DNA of 64,000 nt from Alviniconcha marisindica. Lineage: Eukaryota > Mollusca > Gastropoda > Provannidae. Shown piece after piece: positions 15,961-64,000 of the stretch. Below the pieces are notes generated by a model that was given only the letters and a program-made list of their open reading frames with translations, searched no databases and was not told where the DNA came from. How positions within the stretch are numbered: the stretch's first letter is position 1; each line of letters opens with the position of its first letter. The stretch is taken from contig JABMCL010001782.1 of the NCBI GenBank assembly GCA_018857735.1, positions 195,001 through 259,000 of the forward strand, in the 5' to 3' direction. Both the position numbers and the translations under genes were made by a program.

Positions 15961-16261
15961 TGTGCCAACGTTCCTCATACTTAGTTTTCACAGTCTTTCA
16001 TTTGACAAGCCCGTAACTGACTAGAAAAATTTGTGACTGATACTGGCAAACACCGTGCTGACAAGAAGCCAATACTTGAAGGCATTAACTTGAGTCATGT
16101 CTCGTAGTCAGTTTTTACGTGTGTAGGGCCGTTGTCAATATTTGTGTTAGGTCCTAATTTTTTGTTACCTATGTCAATGGTTTGTGATCCGTGCTGGCCG
16201 GCGTGCCGCATGTGCCGCCGCCGCTCGAGTCGAGTCAGTCAGTCACGGTCGGAGCCACACT

Positions 16262-16535
16262 CCAAGCACTGGTTTACGACATCCTTCCTTCAACTGAGTC
16301 GGAGTCACACATAACGGAGGAATGGGTCGGAGCCACATTCCAAGCATCGCTTTCCGGCACCTTCCGGCACCTTCCTCCATGTCGTAAACCAGTGCTTCAG
16401 TGGAGTTTGGGTCGGCGCCATGCATACCGCTGAGTCAGTGTCCGGCGGTCACGATGTAGGTCAGTCACACACCGAGCGGCATCGCTTTCCGGCACCTCAG
16501 CTCCACCTCCAAGATGTCGTAAACCAGTGCTTGGA
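16262..16535. repeat. Three-arm inverted repeat
   Basis: ccaagcactggtttacgaca at 16262 is matched in reverse by atgtcgtaaaccagtgctt at 16379-16397 and again by gatgtcgtaaaccagtgctt from 16513. The first arm can therefore pair with either of the other two. Confidence 0.9.
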
Positions 16536-16606
16536 ATTTCAGGGGGTGTAAGTGTATGTGTTTGGGAGGGATGGCTTAAGCTGGACTTCCCGTGTTCTTA
16601 TCAAGT

Positions 16607-16645
16607 CCCCCCCCCCCCCCCCCCCCCAGCTCTCTCTCTCTCTCT
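16607..16645. repeat. Poly(C) and (CT)n tract
   Basis: 21 consecutive C (16607-16627), then a CT run. It is followed at about 16650-16705 by an inverted piece of repeat family D (gttgactgggcgtaaaacac). Confidence 0.95.
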
Positions 16646-17172
16646 CACTGAGTCATCGCCCTGATATAACCGCATCGGGTTGACTGGGCGTAAAACACCA
16701 CTTTACTTTCTCTCTCCCCCAGCCCCCCATGATTGCCGGATTATGGGGGTATTTTGCGCTGTCGTGTCTGAATGACACACCGGTCACGTTGACAAAAATG
16801 GCCATTCAGTCGTAATTCAGTCGGTCCAGAATGGTGATTTTAGCTAATAGCCCCTATAAATATATTTATTTATGACAAGCACGACTGGCAGCACACAACG
16901 GCTGTTCTAGCGCCCCCGTGTTGCACGCGCCGCTTCTTAGAACTCAGTTGGTGACAAACACTGACGAAACTTGAGTTGAGAGCCGGCGGCTCGGAACATG
17001 ATCAAAGAGGCCAGAGCTGGGGAAATTTGGGCAGCTGCAGTATTTCACAGTGTTTTCCATACTGAGTCCCGCTGATCGTTACTGACGAGGGCCGAGTAGG
17101 AATTCGAATTAAATTAAAATCAACGGCCGGGGCATTTCACTGAGTGACAACATCGCCGATTTTAGTGCGTTT

Positions 17173-17180
17173 AAAAAAAA

Positions 17181-17213
<33 letters not shown>
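17173..17213. repeat. A-tract followed by (TA)n
   Basis: 26 A then a short TA run, as seen in decayed retroposon tails, but no element body was recognised next to it. The 16710-17960 interval shows no supported gene. Confidence 0.9.
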
Positions 17214-17964
17214 TTTAGTGAATATGCTCAGTCTCCGGTTTCAGTCACCATTCGAGTTGTTGGACAAAAGCTGACCTTCTTGTACAATACTTGTTTTGAG
17301 AAGGCTAGTTAGCACAATTAGTCAGAACAATCTTGTCAGCACACACTTATATCAGCCTTAAAATGTGTGAAAACTGTGTGTATTGTCAAGTTAGTGTCGT
17401 TGTAAAGCGCTCAGGCGGGCTGTCGTCACCCCTTCTGTGCGGGTAGACCGATGGGAGCCATAGTAATCCCCGTTATTACTGTTAAGATGATACACCCGGC
17501 AATGTGAACAAATGTAGTTGAATAATCTATCTGACAGGCAAATTCAGTAATATCGAGAGAATCTGCATGTTACACTATTCGCAGACAGAGCCAGTCTAAA
17601 CTTATACGGTCAGTCCTTTACCGCGTGAACTGGGCGGCCAGTAATAGCAAGGACTTGCATAATATACTGTATGTCCTTGGTAGTAGGTCTTTGTTGTATT
17701 TGTGTTACGTATTCCGAGCGCTAATTAACTCCCTTGTGCGTTCAAGGTTCTTTGGTCAGCAGTAAGACACAGAACTGAAGTGATGAAATTGGTACACGTC
17801 ACTGCCACACGGCTGAATTAATCCGATTTGCTTACACCAACAACGTGATCGGGAAACAGAAACTGATTTAAGAGCAAATGAGATGCTATAAATATTAATA
17901 ACCATTCAAATGGGCCCAGATGCACAGGCTATATATTATATAGTTCACGAGTAGCAAGACTTGC

Positions 17965-18258
17965 CGTCAGCCGGTTTGGCCTGGTAAGCGGTTAAGGCTG
18001 GTAAGCGGAGGGACCTCGGTTCGAATCAGCTTCGGTTCTCCCTTCTCTTCAAAAGTTGTGGTCTGTAGACACTGTCTTGTGACTTTGTCCCTCACAGTTA
18101 TGAAACATTAAAATGGCTCTCATCGCTGCCCACCTTAATGCACGAGTCATTCTGGTGGTGACAGCGTAGCGATAGGTATATAATCTCTACCCCCCCCCCC
18201 ACCCCGCCCCCCCGTCCCTAATAAACCTTATGGTTTCTGTGGACGTTAAGCACCATGT
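17965..18258 (+). repeat. SINE family B, forward copy
   Basis: The head reads agccggtttggcctggtaag and cctcggttcgaatcagcttc (B box). The body includes gaaacattaaaatggctctc and gtcattctggtggtgacagc. The tail is ggtttctgtggacgttaagc. A (C)n tract interrupts it near 18190-18215. Confidence 0.9.
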
Positions 18259-18721
18259 TTTGTAGCAAGACTGGAGTTAAACTACAGAGTTAACTCCCTT
18301 CTCTTAGAATTTTGGAGGGGTCGGGAAACAATAGCGTGATGGTAAGCGTGCCGCAAAGGTGTAAAATTCCTAAACGGACGTTGTGACTTGTCTGATAGGC
18401 CCCAAAAGCCGTGAGCATGCATGCAGCCAGCGTTACCTGAGACGAACTTATCTGGCGTGGAAACGCCCACATAATGAGGTTGATCTGATGAGCCCGTTAC
18501 TAGGAAAAGAAGATCAGTTTATCGGCGACTGAGCTGGCGAGGCCCCGAGTCCTATTTCTCAACCGTTGTCCGCCGCTCGGCCCGAAAGGGACAAAACGTT
18601 AGAGGAGTACGATGTATACATAGATTGCAGTGCTGTCTGCAGCCACAGCAGTGCGGGAGTAAGGCAGAGAAAGTTATGCTGCTTTCTCAGTTGTAAGGAA
18701 TCCGATCTTTTCATGTAAAAC

Positions 18722-19080
18722 GCACACAGAACACGCACGCACGCACACACACTCACTCACTCACGCACGCACGCACACACACACACACACGTAGCGCATA
18801 CTTGCAAACAAAAAATGAGAAGCGGGAAAAGCAAATGAACACTGTTACGTTTTAAGTCAGTTTATTCACAGCGTTATCATATATTTTATATATATATATA
18901 CATATCTACAATTAGACGCCATTTGAATATTGCATTTGGTGGACATTATATTGGACAGGAGAAAAATAAAGCTAAAAAAAAAAAAAAAAGGAAAAAGGAA
19001 AATATACTCTATGTCAATTGAAATGAAAGATATAATCCGTTTTTTGGCCGGGGGGGGGGGGGGGGGGGGGCTCAATACTA
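18722..19080. repeat. Simple-repeat cluster
   Basis: ACGC/CA repeats (18722-18790), (TA)n (18888-18900), an A-run (18975-18989) and 21 G (19050-19070) in an otherwise featureless stretch. Confidence 0.9.
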
Positions 19081-19386
19081 ATAAAAAATAATCTGTCACG
19101 ATTACCACTTTCTGTCTGCTAATAAATTTGTTTACCAAATTAACGCATGTATTGAGTTTTGTTTCTTTTCATTTTGGATGGGATGTTAACGACAAGAAGG
19201 TAATTTTTAGTCTAAGCTTTTTTCTTCAAGTCGGCAACTTGGCCCCTTTCTGTATATGTAAATGAATAAATAAAATGAATAATTACTAAAGGCAACTGCC
19301 CTCATCCAGGTAATTATGTCAACTTGTTACTGCCCAAGACCATTAGCACGGATCGATGACGTGTGACGATAAAAAAAAATCCGATA

Positions 19387-19394
19387 TGACGTCA
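19387..19394. promoter_or_regulatory. CRE palindrome TGACGTCA
   Basis: Exact cAMP-response-element palindrome in non-coding sequence about 1.1 kb downstream of the POLE2 stop. Identical palindromes lie at 32780-32787, 35080-35087 and 58853-58860. Function here unknown. Confidence 0.3.
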
Positions 19395-19835
19395 CACCAA
19401 CTGATGACAGAACACAAGTCTGTACGCAACTCTAACACCTTTCGCCAGGTCCATTGGTAGTTACAGTTTAAGCCAGTTCACACGCGGTCAGAATCGTCCG
19501 AAGTCAGTCTCACGCATTGTCGACAGAATACAAGTTTGCTAACACAGCTATCACAATGTTGACAGATTTCGATTATCTCATACTGTCACAGATTAAAAAG
19601 AGTCTCTGCCTTGCCTGTCGGTCTGTGTCAACGCCATGAATGATTTGGCGCTCGACCCGCTGAATCTGTCGAGCTGAAACTTGGTGTTCCTTGGGACTCG
19701 AGGGTGCTGTATACCCACAGTTAATAGACAGCACAATTACAACAACGCTAAAGAATACTGAAGCGAAAGATTCGCTTTGTGAAGTAAAGGGTGGGGTGGT
19801 GTAATTAAGTTTCCTGTGTTTACAGAGGGGATTTT

Positions 19836-19841
19836 TTTATT
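19836..19841 (-). terminator. Candidate poly(A) signal of POLE2
   Basis: First canonical AATAAA found on the minus strand after the POLE2 stop, 616 bases downstream. The distance is plausible but nothing else confirms it. Confidence 0.35.
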
Positions 19842-20221
19842 TTTAAATCCCGATTCTTTGCAAACTTAACTGAGGCCCCGTTTGTCGGGTAGCTCGGAGT
19901 TCAAATGGTTAGCACTCCGGATTTTCACGCTAGCGATCTCGAGTTCAAATCTAGGTGGAACCTACATTTTTTCATCGAAAAAAGCTGCAGAGGTTCCATT
20001 CCTGTGGTAAAGCTGCCTGAAGCGGGTATTTTGCTAGTATATATATATATATATACACAATATGTATTAACATATGTACAAATTTGTTGACACAAATATT
20101 CGACGCCACCATTCCATAACGAGATCAAAGCTGACACAAACCAACCAAAAATGTATCTGGCGTGACACACAGTCCTGATGACGTAATCAAACTCGTTTTC
20201 AAACATCGGACGTCACCAATG

Positions 20222-20275
20222 TCGTCGCCCCGTCACGTGGCTGCTTGGGCTGTCGTGACACGCGTGGGGCACGTG
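20222..20275. promoter_or_regulatory. Two CACGTG E-boxes
   Basis: gtcacgtggc at 20224 and ggcacgtgac at 20267, about 40 bases apart, in the predicted POLE2 3' UTR. Both resemble bHLH (Myc/TFEB-type) sites. No associated promoter was identified. Confidence 0.25.
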
Positions 20276-20456
20276 ACCACTGAAGGACCAGACCAACAGA
20301 CACGCGTGAGCGAAGCTGGTGGTGGTGGTGGCCCTGAGCACGTTTGCTGCCTGCAGGAAGTCGGGAAGGCCGGGTCGGTGTCAGGAGGGTAGGGTACCCG
20401 GATCTGCTGCTTGCTGCCGTCCCTGCTGAGGCCGGGTGGAGGTGGCGGCTGACGGT

Positions 20457-58636
<38,180 letters not shown>

Positions 58637-58642
58637 CTTGAG

Positions 58643-58651
58643 TTTCGCGCC
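58643..58651 (-). promoter_or_regulatory. POLE2: E2F-like site at the POLE2 start
   Basis: TTTCGCGCC on the plus strand matches the E2F consensus TTTSSCGC and lies 7-15 bases upstream of the POLE2 ATG. E2F control of replication genes, including POLE2 in vertebrates, is established; activity here is inferred. Confidence 0.6.
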
Positions 58652-58852
58652 AACTGTGTTGACAAGAGTGGTTTCCCCATAAACTAAGAGTAAAAAGGTA
58701 AGAATCGGATACGGAACAAAGGCAGAATATATCTTTGTTTAGTTTGTAAACGGATTTCATTTGACTGGTATTATAGCGTTGGAGTTTGAATAATTTATAA
58801 TCATTTTTATTTCGATTTTAGAAAGGAGGAAATCTTGCATATGAGTTGCGTA

Positions 58853-58860
58853 TGACGTCA
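58853..58860. promoter_or_regulatory. CRE palindrome in the POLE2 upstream region
   Basis: Exact TGACGTCA 217 bases upstream of the POLE2 ATG, between POLE2 and the candidate plus-strand transcription unit, so it could serve a shared bidirectional promoter. Confidence 0.45.
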
Positions 58861-58901
58861 CTGTTAACCTCTGAACTTGTTGGTTTTTCTAGTGTTATTG
58901 C

Positions 58902-59049
58902 TCATTGGTGTGTGGGACAGAAGTGGACAAGCCGAACGGTGACAGGTAAATCCTTGATTCCTTTTGACCGAAGGGGAGTTTCCTTGTTCTGATGGTGTAG
59001 CTCGCAGCCTGATTTTTTATACTCTTCGTACCGACGTGGGTTACTTTTC
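58902..59049 (-). CDS. Candidate terminal exon upstream of POLE2, minus strand
   Basis: The frame reads K-S-N-P-R-R-Y-E-E-Y-K-K-S-G, then K-D-L-P-V-T-V-R-L-V-H-F-C-P, and stops at 58902. It is phase 2, compatible with the exon at 60972-60895, and AATAAA follows 90 bases later. If real, its 3' end would lie only about 170 bases from the POLE2 ATG. The acceptor lacks a pyrimidine tract. Confidence 0.28.
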
Positions 59050-59279
59050 CTGGTGGATCTCATCATAGAAGGCGAATTGGGTAATGAATTAACCGAACAA
59101 GCTGCGACATTCCGACGACACTGTGTGACTGACAATTGCCTAGTAATTTTACCTCTTTACCATGTGGACAGAAAGTACTATCGTAGTATAGACATCCGCC
59201 ATGTGTAGGTAGATCTACTGTATGGGCGAAAGGTTTGGGAAGTATTCTGGCCTGTTAGTGAAGCACTATATTTAGCACC

Positions 59280-59390
59280 ATGCTGACTAACGAGATGAAT
59301 GGCGGTGGTGGCTGTGCAGAGTGTCTTATTTTGACGAAGCTTGAAGATTAACTAAGCAGTAGATAGTCCATTACGTTCACTTCAAATTCA
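59280..59390 (+). other. Candidate 5' UTR exon with a 23-codon upstream ORF
   Basis: A perfect donor, TTCA|GTAAGT, ends the exon at 59390. The preceding sequence has no frame open to the donor. It holds a small ORF (59280-59351; agcaccATG, a good start context) encoding M-L-T-N-E-M-N-G-G-G-G-C and eleven more residues. It fits a non-coding leader exon of the gene at 60751-63259. Confidence 0.3.
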
Positions 59391-60062
59391 GTAAGTATTT
59401 TGGTTGTCCCCGAGCGTATGAATTTTCCAAACTTGACGTGACATAAGACAGTTTGTTGTCATAGAACAAACATACTTGATGAAAATTTGCCTTTTGGCAG
59501 CACATAAGAATTACTACTACTAGTATAAAATATAAATAGATAATACTCATTTTTTCTAATAATGGAGTGAAAATTAAAGAGTTTCAAATTCAAGTTTTCA
59601 CAAATCAGGGTTTACAAACTATCACCCAAGGCACAACCACACCCCTTAAATACATAAATGTAATTTAATAGTTCATAAGCTGTAAAATATTGGTTGTCTT
59701 ACATTCAGGATTCCAGGTACTTTTCCAGGTAATGTTTCTTAGTATTTTGGGGTCTGATTTGAATATGAAACTGGGGAAACCAAGTTTTACCTCTTACTTT
59801 TATGCTGAACTGGGTTTGTATGGACTAAAAACTATTCTTGTAATGATATTTTAACGTTTTGTTGTTTCATTTGTTTTGGGTTGGCATACCTTCTTTTTAA
59901 TTTTTGTTGTTGTTGTAATGTGCCTATGGCAAAACAAGATAGGATGTCCTTTTTGTGTGTGCCATGTTCCATCAAAAAAGGTCACAGGATCAACACCTAA
60001 AATTAGGGTAGGTCAGAAAGCACAGGTTGTATTTTTAAAATTCTTTTTGACAGACAGACAGA

Positions 60063-60064
60063 CA

Positions 60065-60112
<48 letters not shown>

Positions 60113-60125
60113 AATATATATATAC
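60063..60125. repeat. (CA)n(TA)n microsatellite
   Basis: GACA units, CA repeats, then TA repeats. Confidence 0.95.
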
Positions 60126-60747
60126 ACATGTATACAAACACTGTAACACAGCACACACGTCCAAACATGTATACATTTTTAACAGGTTTTACACCAATGA
60201 CAGCAATTTAAACTTAAGATGTGAGCTGCTGCTTGTACATATTGGGCCATGACAAAATATGAAACTATTGTGGAGAAAGACCTTTACATGAAGTAAACTC
60301 AGACTAGTCAGAGCATACATTTGACAGCAATGACAGTGAAGCCTTTAAGTAATTATTTGCATGTATTGTTATGTTATTAATATTAACACAACAAAGAGAA
60401 CAGATCAGATACATTTTTATAAGAATCATCTGTGTACCTTTCAAACGTTTCATAAGATCTGTCAATCAAAGAGTACCCCCCCCCCCCCCCCACCCCTTTT
60501 TTTCTTTCTTTCTAGGAATACCCCCAATATCAAAAGTTATTCAGCTTGTTTTTTATGTTTTTGTGTTTAATTTGTTTAAAAAAGAAAAAGGCCACACCTA
60601 CTGACCTAGGTAACAGTAGGTTATGATGCAAATTTTAGGAAACAGTCACTAGAACTCAGAAAGTATGTTTACCAAAAGTAAAGTTCTCACTGCCAAGAGC
60701 CTGTATCTGACATGATAATCAAATCAGAAATGCTTATAATTTTTTAG

Positions 60748-60831
60748 GTAATGGTGATTATGGTCAAGCAGAACCATTTTTCATATTACTTATCACAGAA
60801 ACTGGAAAAGAAACGGAACAAAACTCAAGCT
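60748..60831 (+). CDS. Candidate exon a (start) of the right-hand gene
   Basis: Acceptor aattttttag; ATG at 60751 with G at -3 and +4; 27 codons from the ATG, Lys-rich; donor GCT|GTATGT. Confidence 0.45.
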
Positions 60832-61526
60832 GTATGTAAACTATGATACGTAAATGTATCATATATTAATTATTATAGATATAATATATACCTCAGACTA
60901 TTTTCCAGTAGCCCTGTTTGTTGTGTGATGACCACAGTGAAACCAACTGCTCCATTCTGAACCTCGGCTGAAGTAGAAGAAGAAAAGACATCCATGCAGC
61001 ATTACATTACAGCTTATACAAGCATTATTTTGTAACTGTACCTTGATAATGATAGTAGTAATAGATATATATATATATATGTATTGTTACAGAACAGGAA
61101 AGCTAATGTCAGATCAATATATCAATTATCCTGTCTGATAGTGATACATGCATGGTCTGTGCATTAGGTTATTACCAGACTAGCTATTCATGAATAATCG
61201 CTCAACTGGTAATACAGTTTTGAGTAAAGGTACTGAAACTAACACTAGTAACAGTTTGTCTAGTCAAGAACGTTTTGGTGAAAAAGCATTGGCAACATTT
61301 GAAACAGGAATGGTGACCTGTAGTGTAAGTTGGGAAACCAGATGGCAACACTTGCACAGGGGCAACTCTATGTTCCCACTGCTGTATTATACTTTACAGT
61401 GCCCCACATATCTTACCTTTTTGTACATTTCTCAAAAGTTGACTGTTGAAATTCTGTCCCCCTACCCCCACCCAATCCAACTCTTTGTGTATGTGTGTGT
61501 GTGTGTGAAGGTTTTGAATGGTATAT

Positions 61527-61574
<48 letters not shown>

Positions 61575-62627
61575 TATTTGAATCTTGTTTTTAATTATTA
61601 TAAGGCACCTAGGGCTGCAGGGTAGGCACTGTAGAACTAGAGGTACACACCATTGTTATATTAATTATTATAATTGTTCCGGAACAGAGCACCTGATGTT
61701 ATTCATGGATTCCAAGAGTGTGAAGGGAGAACTTGTATGTTTCGGCTGTCTTGGTCTCTTCAGCAATCTCCCCCCTCCCTCCCTCCCCCCAGGCTACACA
61801 CACACAGACATCATGCAGAGAGAGAGAGAGACACACACACATACACATACACACATGTACACAAACATCATGCAGAAAGAGAGAGAAACACACACACCAT
61901 CTCAGCTTTAAGTAATATTTATTAACATTTTTTTTTTTTTTAGGTCATGAACAGCCCATTGCACGTTTCAGCTTAGCTCTGTACAACTATAACTTTCACC
62001 AACACTTACTAATTGCAGGCAAGCCAGCTGGTAAATGACACCACTTTGCACTATTTCCCATACCTGGAAATAAGCTGGGCTTCTAAGGTGAGGTCTGAGG
62101 TTATTGTGACATGGAACCACAAAAATGTTTCTTTCTTTCTTCTTCTTGCTTTTTCTGGTTTTCTTGATTACATTAGTTATTATAAGCAATCGTGAGCGCA
62201 TGCAATGAATCAAATGATACATGTATGCTTAAGTTTAGCCCAGTGAACATTCGGATAAATAATGTTCCTTTTTTCTTTTTTTCTTTTTTTTACTTCTGCA
62301 GCTGTGCTTACACTGTTACAGGAAGAAACTTTCTGCACCTACTGGGGTTAAAAACAACAACAGAATAGCTCATATCCTGTTCAAACATTGTGGTGTACCC
62401 TGTATGTGCATACTGTTGATATTGTGCAGGTCATACAAATACAGGGCACAGTTGGGGGGGTTTAGTTCTGGTGAGTATGCTACCCACATTGGTGGAGCCA
62501 GGGTTCTTTACCTTCATCGTCTGCCTGCTGAGGTCTTATTGGTGTCTGAGGCCACCTCTTTAGGGATGACTTTGTGTTGACCTTAATTTTTGTTTCTCCT
62601 CAGTTTACCTTGACTTCTCTCTGTCTC

Positions 62628-62672
<45 letters not shown>

Positions 62673-63259
62673 TCTCTTTCTCTCTCTCCTTGTAAAATAA
62701 AGTTTTCAGAGTTTGAGTTCTTGCTCTCTCTCTCTCTTTGCTTGAAATTTGAATGTAAATTTATACAAATTATAGCACTTGTGGTACCATCATTATAGCA
62801 CTGTTTGGATGTCTGTGACCTGTCAGCTAGTGCTGCTTGCAAGAGCACTGGCTCAGATTTCAGTGTTATTTAAAAGCAGCTGTAGAAAAACTGTCTAGTG
62901 ACTGTGTTGATGCAGCTGAGGTCACAGGCTCATGCAGTTGAAGAGGGTGATATGTCAGCCAACACTGTTTTACCAAGCATAATTTCCTGTCACCTGCTTA
63001 CACCAAACACCTTTAAAAAACCAGGCAAACTGTTATGGGTAGACATATTGGAGGTGAGTGTTTCTTTCCTGTGAACGCAATTGACAGAGATCCATTGTCA
63101 GTGAGTTTGTTTTTTATAAACTGGCATTTTGTACATGTATTGATGTATACTCAGTATAGATGACACAGACACTGCTGTTGATAAAGCAAAGCATTGTCAG
63201 ACTGTGTCAACGTTTTTTTCTTCTTTTTTTGGTAGCCCCAAGAACTTTTTTCCTGCTGA
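60751..63259 (+). CDS. Candidate six-exon gene divergent from POLE2, product unrecognised
   Basis: Exons 60748-60831 (ATG at 60751), 61184-61324, 62019-62087, 62302-62346, 62916-63053 and 63236-63259 all join in phase 0 and give about 165 residues. The best-supported pieces are S-Y-Y-L-S-Q-K-L-E-K-K-R (donor GCT|GTATGT), E-R-F-G-E-K-A-L-A-T-F-E-T-G-M-V (donor AGT|GTAAGT), T-L-H-Y-F-P-Y-L-E-I-S-W-A-S-K (donor AAG|GTGAGG), L-C-L-H-C-Y-R-K-K-L, and S-I-I-S-C-H-L-L-T-P-N-T-F-K-K-P (donor GAG|GTGAGT). Exon 2's acceptor and exon 4's donor (GGG|GTTAAA) are weak. No family recognised. Minus-strand signals inside the same interval conflict with part of it. Confidence 0.45.
60895..60972 (-). CDS. Candidate minus-strand exon, unrecognised
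   Basis: Excellent acceptor (ttttcttcttctacttcag), then E-V-Q-N-G-A-V-G-F-T-V-V-I-T-Q-Q-T-G-L-L, then E-N-S-L and a phase 2 donor CTGAG|GTATAT. It reads like coding sequence and conflicts with the plus-strand model, in whose first intron it lies. It could belong to a gene ending in the minus-strand frame at 59049-58902 (acceptor gatccaccag, AATAAA at 58811-58806), which is phase-compatible. Confidence 0.35.
61184..61324 (+). CDS. Candidate exon b of the right-hand gene
   Basis: 47 codons, Ser/Thr/Asn-rich at first, then E-R-F-G-E-K-A-L-A-T-F-E. The donor is consensus; the acceptor (accagactag) is poor, so the start is uncertain. Confidence 0.4.
61529..61572. repeat. (AT)n microsatellite
   Basis: About 20 AT units; followed at 61604-61680 by a LINE-tail sequence (gcagggtaggcactgtagaa, then TAAT repeats). 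Confidence 0.95.
61800..61900. repeat. Duplicated (GA)n(CA)n block
   Basis: acatcatgcagagagagaga, then CA, occurs at 61808 and again at 61865 (acatcatgcagaaagagaga), a small tandem duplication. Confidence 0.9.
62019..62087 (+). CDS. Candidate exon c of the right-hand gene
   Basis: 23 codons, A-S-Q-L-V-N-D-T-T-L-H-Y-F-P-Y-L-E-I-S-W. Acceptor ctaattgcag; donor AAG|GTGAGG. The opposite strand also shows splice-like signals here (ttatttccag and TTA|GTAAGT). Confidence 0.5.
62302..62346 (+). CDS. Candidate exon d of the right-hand gene
   Basis: Strong acceptor (ttttttttacttctgcag), then L-C-L-H-C-Y-R-K-K-L-S-A-P-T-G. The donor could instead be CAG|GTCATA at 62429, which would change the phase. 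Confidence 0.4.
62628..62670. repeat. (CT)n microsatellite
   Basis: About 20 CT units, followed by aataaagttttcagagtttg, the same leader that precedes the (CT)n repeats at 12186 and 12326. Confidence 0.95.
62916..63053 (+). CDS. Candidate exon e of the right-hand gene
   Basis: 46 codons including S-I-I-S-C-H-L-L-T-P-N-T-F-K-K-P-G-K, then L-L-W-V-D-I-L-E at a consensus donor GAG|GTGAGT. This is the most protein-like plus-strand segment in the region. Confidence 0.6.
63236..63259 (+). CDS. Candidate last exon f of the right-hand gene
   Basis: A long pyrimidine tract (tttttttcttctttttttgg) and tag acceptor, then P-Q-E-L-F-S-C and TGA in phase 0. Other phases give longer tails; the end of the gene is therefore tentative. 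Confidence 0.3.
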   Translation, partial: PQELFSC

Positions 63260-63499
63260 TAAGAAACTCCACCTTGTAAAGCAGTAATACTGATAACACA
63301 AATATTAGACAGATACGTGTCACAAGCAGATGATTCAGCCCCGAGCAATTTATTTCTTAGCTATTATTAACTTCAGTTATCTCTTATAGTTGTATTAACT
63401 AACAAAATTGCTGATAACATTATTAACAGTTGACATGAGACTTTGAGAGGATTTTTTTAATCCATTCAGTCCATGTCAACATTAAGTGCTGGTGTCATG

Positions 63500-63985
63500 T
63501 GAAACTGCTGCCACCTTGGCGCAAGTTTTGCGCACACCATACAGCCATACAGTACCTGTATACAGTGTCACTTTGTTTGAAGCCACATACATAGGGTGTA
63601 TGTGTATTTAGCTGTGTCCTGTCACCTGCACTTTGGTTAGTATGACCAGGATCATTCATGTGCTGCTGTGGTAAAATAGGGGTGGAATGGATACGGGAAT
63701 AACAGTCAGTACAGAAAGTTGATCCTGGCCCATCACTCCTGCCAGGGCTCAGACCTAAGATGTGTGTGTGTGTGTGTGGGCGCACACGCGCATGTGAGAG
63801 GAATACAATATTATGACTGTATGATTTCTATAAAAAAAAGAAGGTTTTAATGTATACATTATTGTTGATCGTGTAAAGCGCGGTGTGTCAGTGAGATCCA
63901 GTGCTTTAGAAATGACAGCTATTATTATTATGGTCATAAGTTCAGCGCTGTGCCACAGATCTATCCCTGCTCCCCACTCCCCTGG
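63500..63985 (-). repeat. SINE family A, inverted, split by a LINE tail
   Basis: The body (ttgcgcacaccatacagcca, gtgctgctgtggtaaaatag) matches 9750-9990. The tRNA head (gtgccacagatctatccctg) is displaced to 63950-63980 by an insert with GT repeats and a gtgtaaagcgcggtgtgtca / (ATT)n tail at 63770-63930. Confidence 0.78.
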
Positions 63986-64000
63986 TAGCAGTAGATCATT

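Noticed and set aside
63170..63300. Longer plus-strand tail with a PCNA-binding-like Q-x-x-S-x-F-F
   Set aside because: The supposed motif is encoded by the pyrimidine tract of a splice acceptor and does not fit the spacing of a PIP box; the frame also needs phase 2 while the preceding exon ends in phase 0.

Overview
This is animal nuclear DNA. It has spliced genes with long introns, dense CA/GA/TA microsatellites, tRNA-derived SINEs, fragments of non-LTR retrotransposons and many minisatellites. The repeat style and the divergence of the one recognisable protein suggest a lophotrochozoan, probably a marine gastropod mollusc; that placement is inference, not something the sequence proves.

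The backbone of the window is one gene, POLE2 (DNA polymerase epsilon subunit 2), on the minus strand. All 15 coding exons can be placed between 58636 (ATG) and 20457 (stop). The exon phases all agree and give a 521-residue protein. The first 14 exons occupy 58.6-46.1 kb. The last exon (27 codons plus stop) lies 25.5 kb further on at 20540-20457. Intron 8 (51419-50573) has the signals of a minor-spliceosome (U12) AT-AC intron. The ATG sits in a compact promoter with an E2F-like site, a YY1-like site over the start codon and a CRE palindrome further out.

Other genes. (1) At the left edge, the last two exons of an unrecognised plus-strand gene (684-812, 1892-2143) with a poly(A) signal at 2620. 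(2) On the minus strand, a two-exon gene (13229-13127 and 11524-10158) for a 489-residue nuclear-looking protein whose N-terminal SAM domain is split by the intron. (3) A 205-codon His/Ser-rich open frame (22280-21663, minus) inside the last POLE2 intron. (4) At the right, a set of plus-strand exons (about 59.3-63.26 kb) that would be divergent from POLE2, with mutually compatible phases; product not recognised.

The rest is repeats. The giant POLE2 intron 14 holds SINEs, minisatellites with 22-, 28-, 41-, 42-, 62- and 68-bp units, hairpins and large inverted duplicates. The 62-bp array at 42.7-43.6 kb appears to have grown out of the body of a SINE family seen elsewhere in the window. Local tandem duplications repeatedly touch POLE2 exon edges: exon 14 with its splice donor, and exon 11 with its splice acceptor. 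This gives rows of decoy splice sites in an essential replication gene. No bacterial-type system, CRISPR array, rRNA or convincing functional tRNA gene is present.
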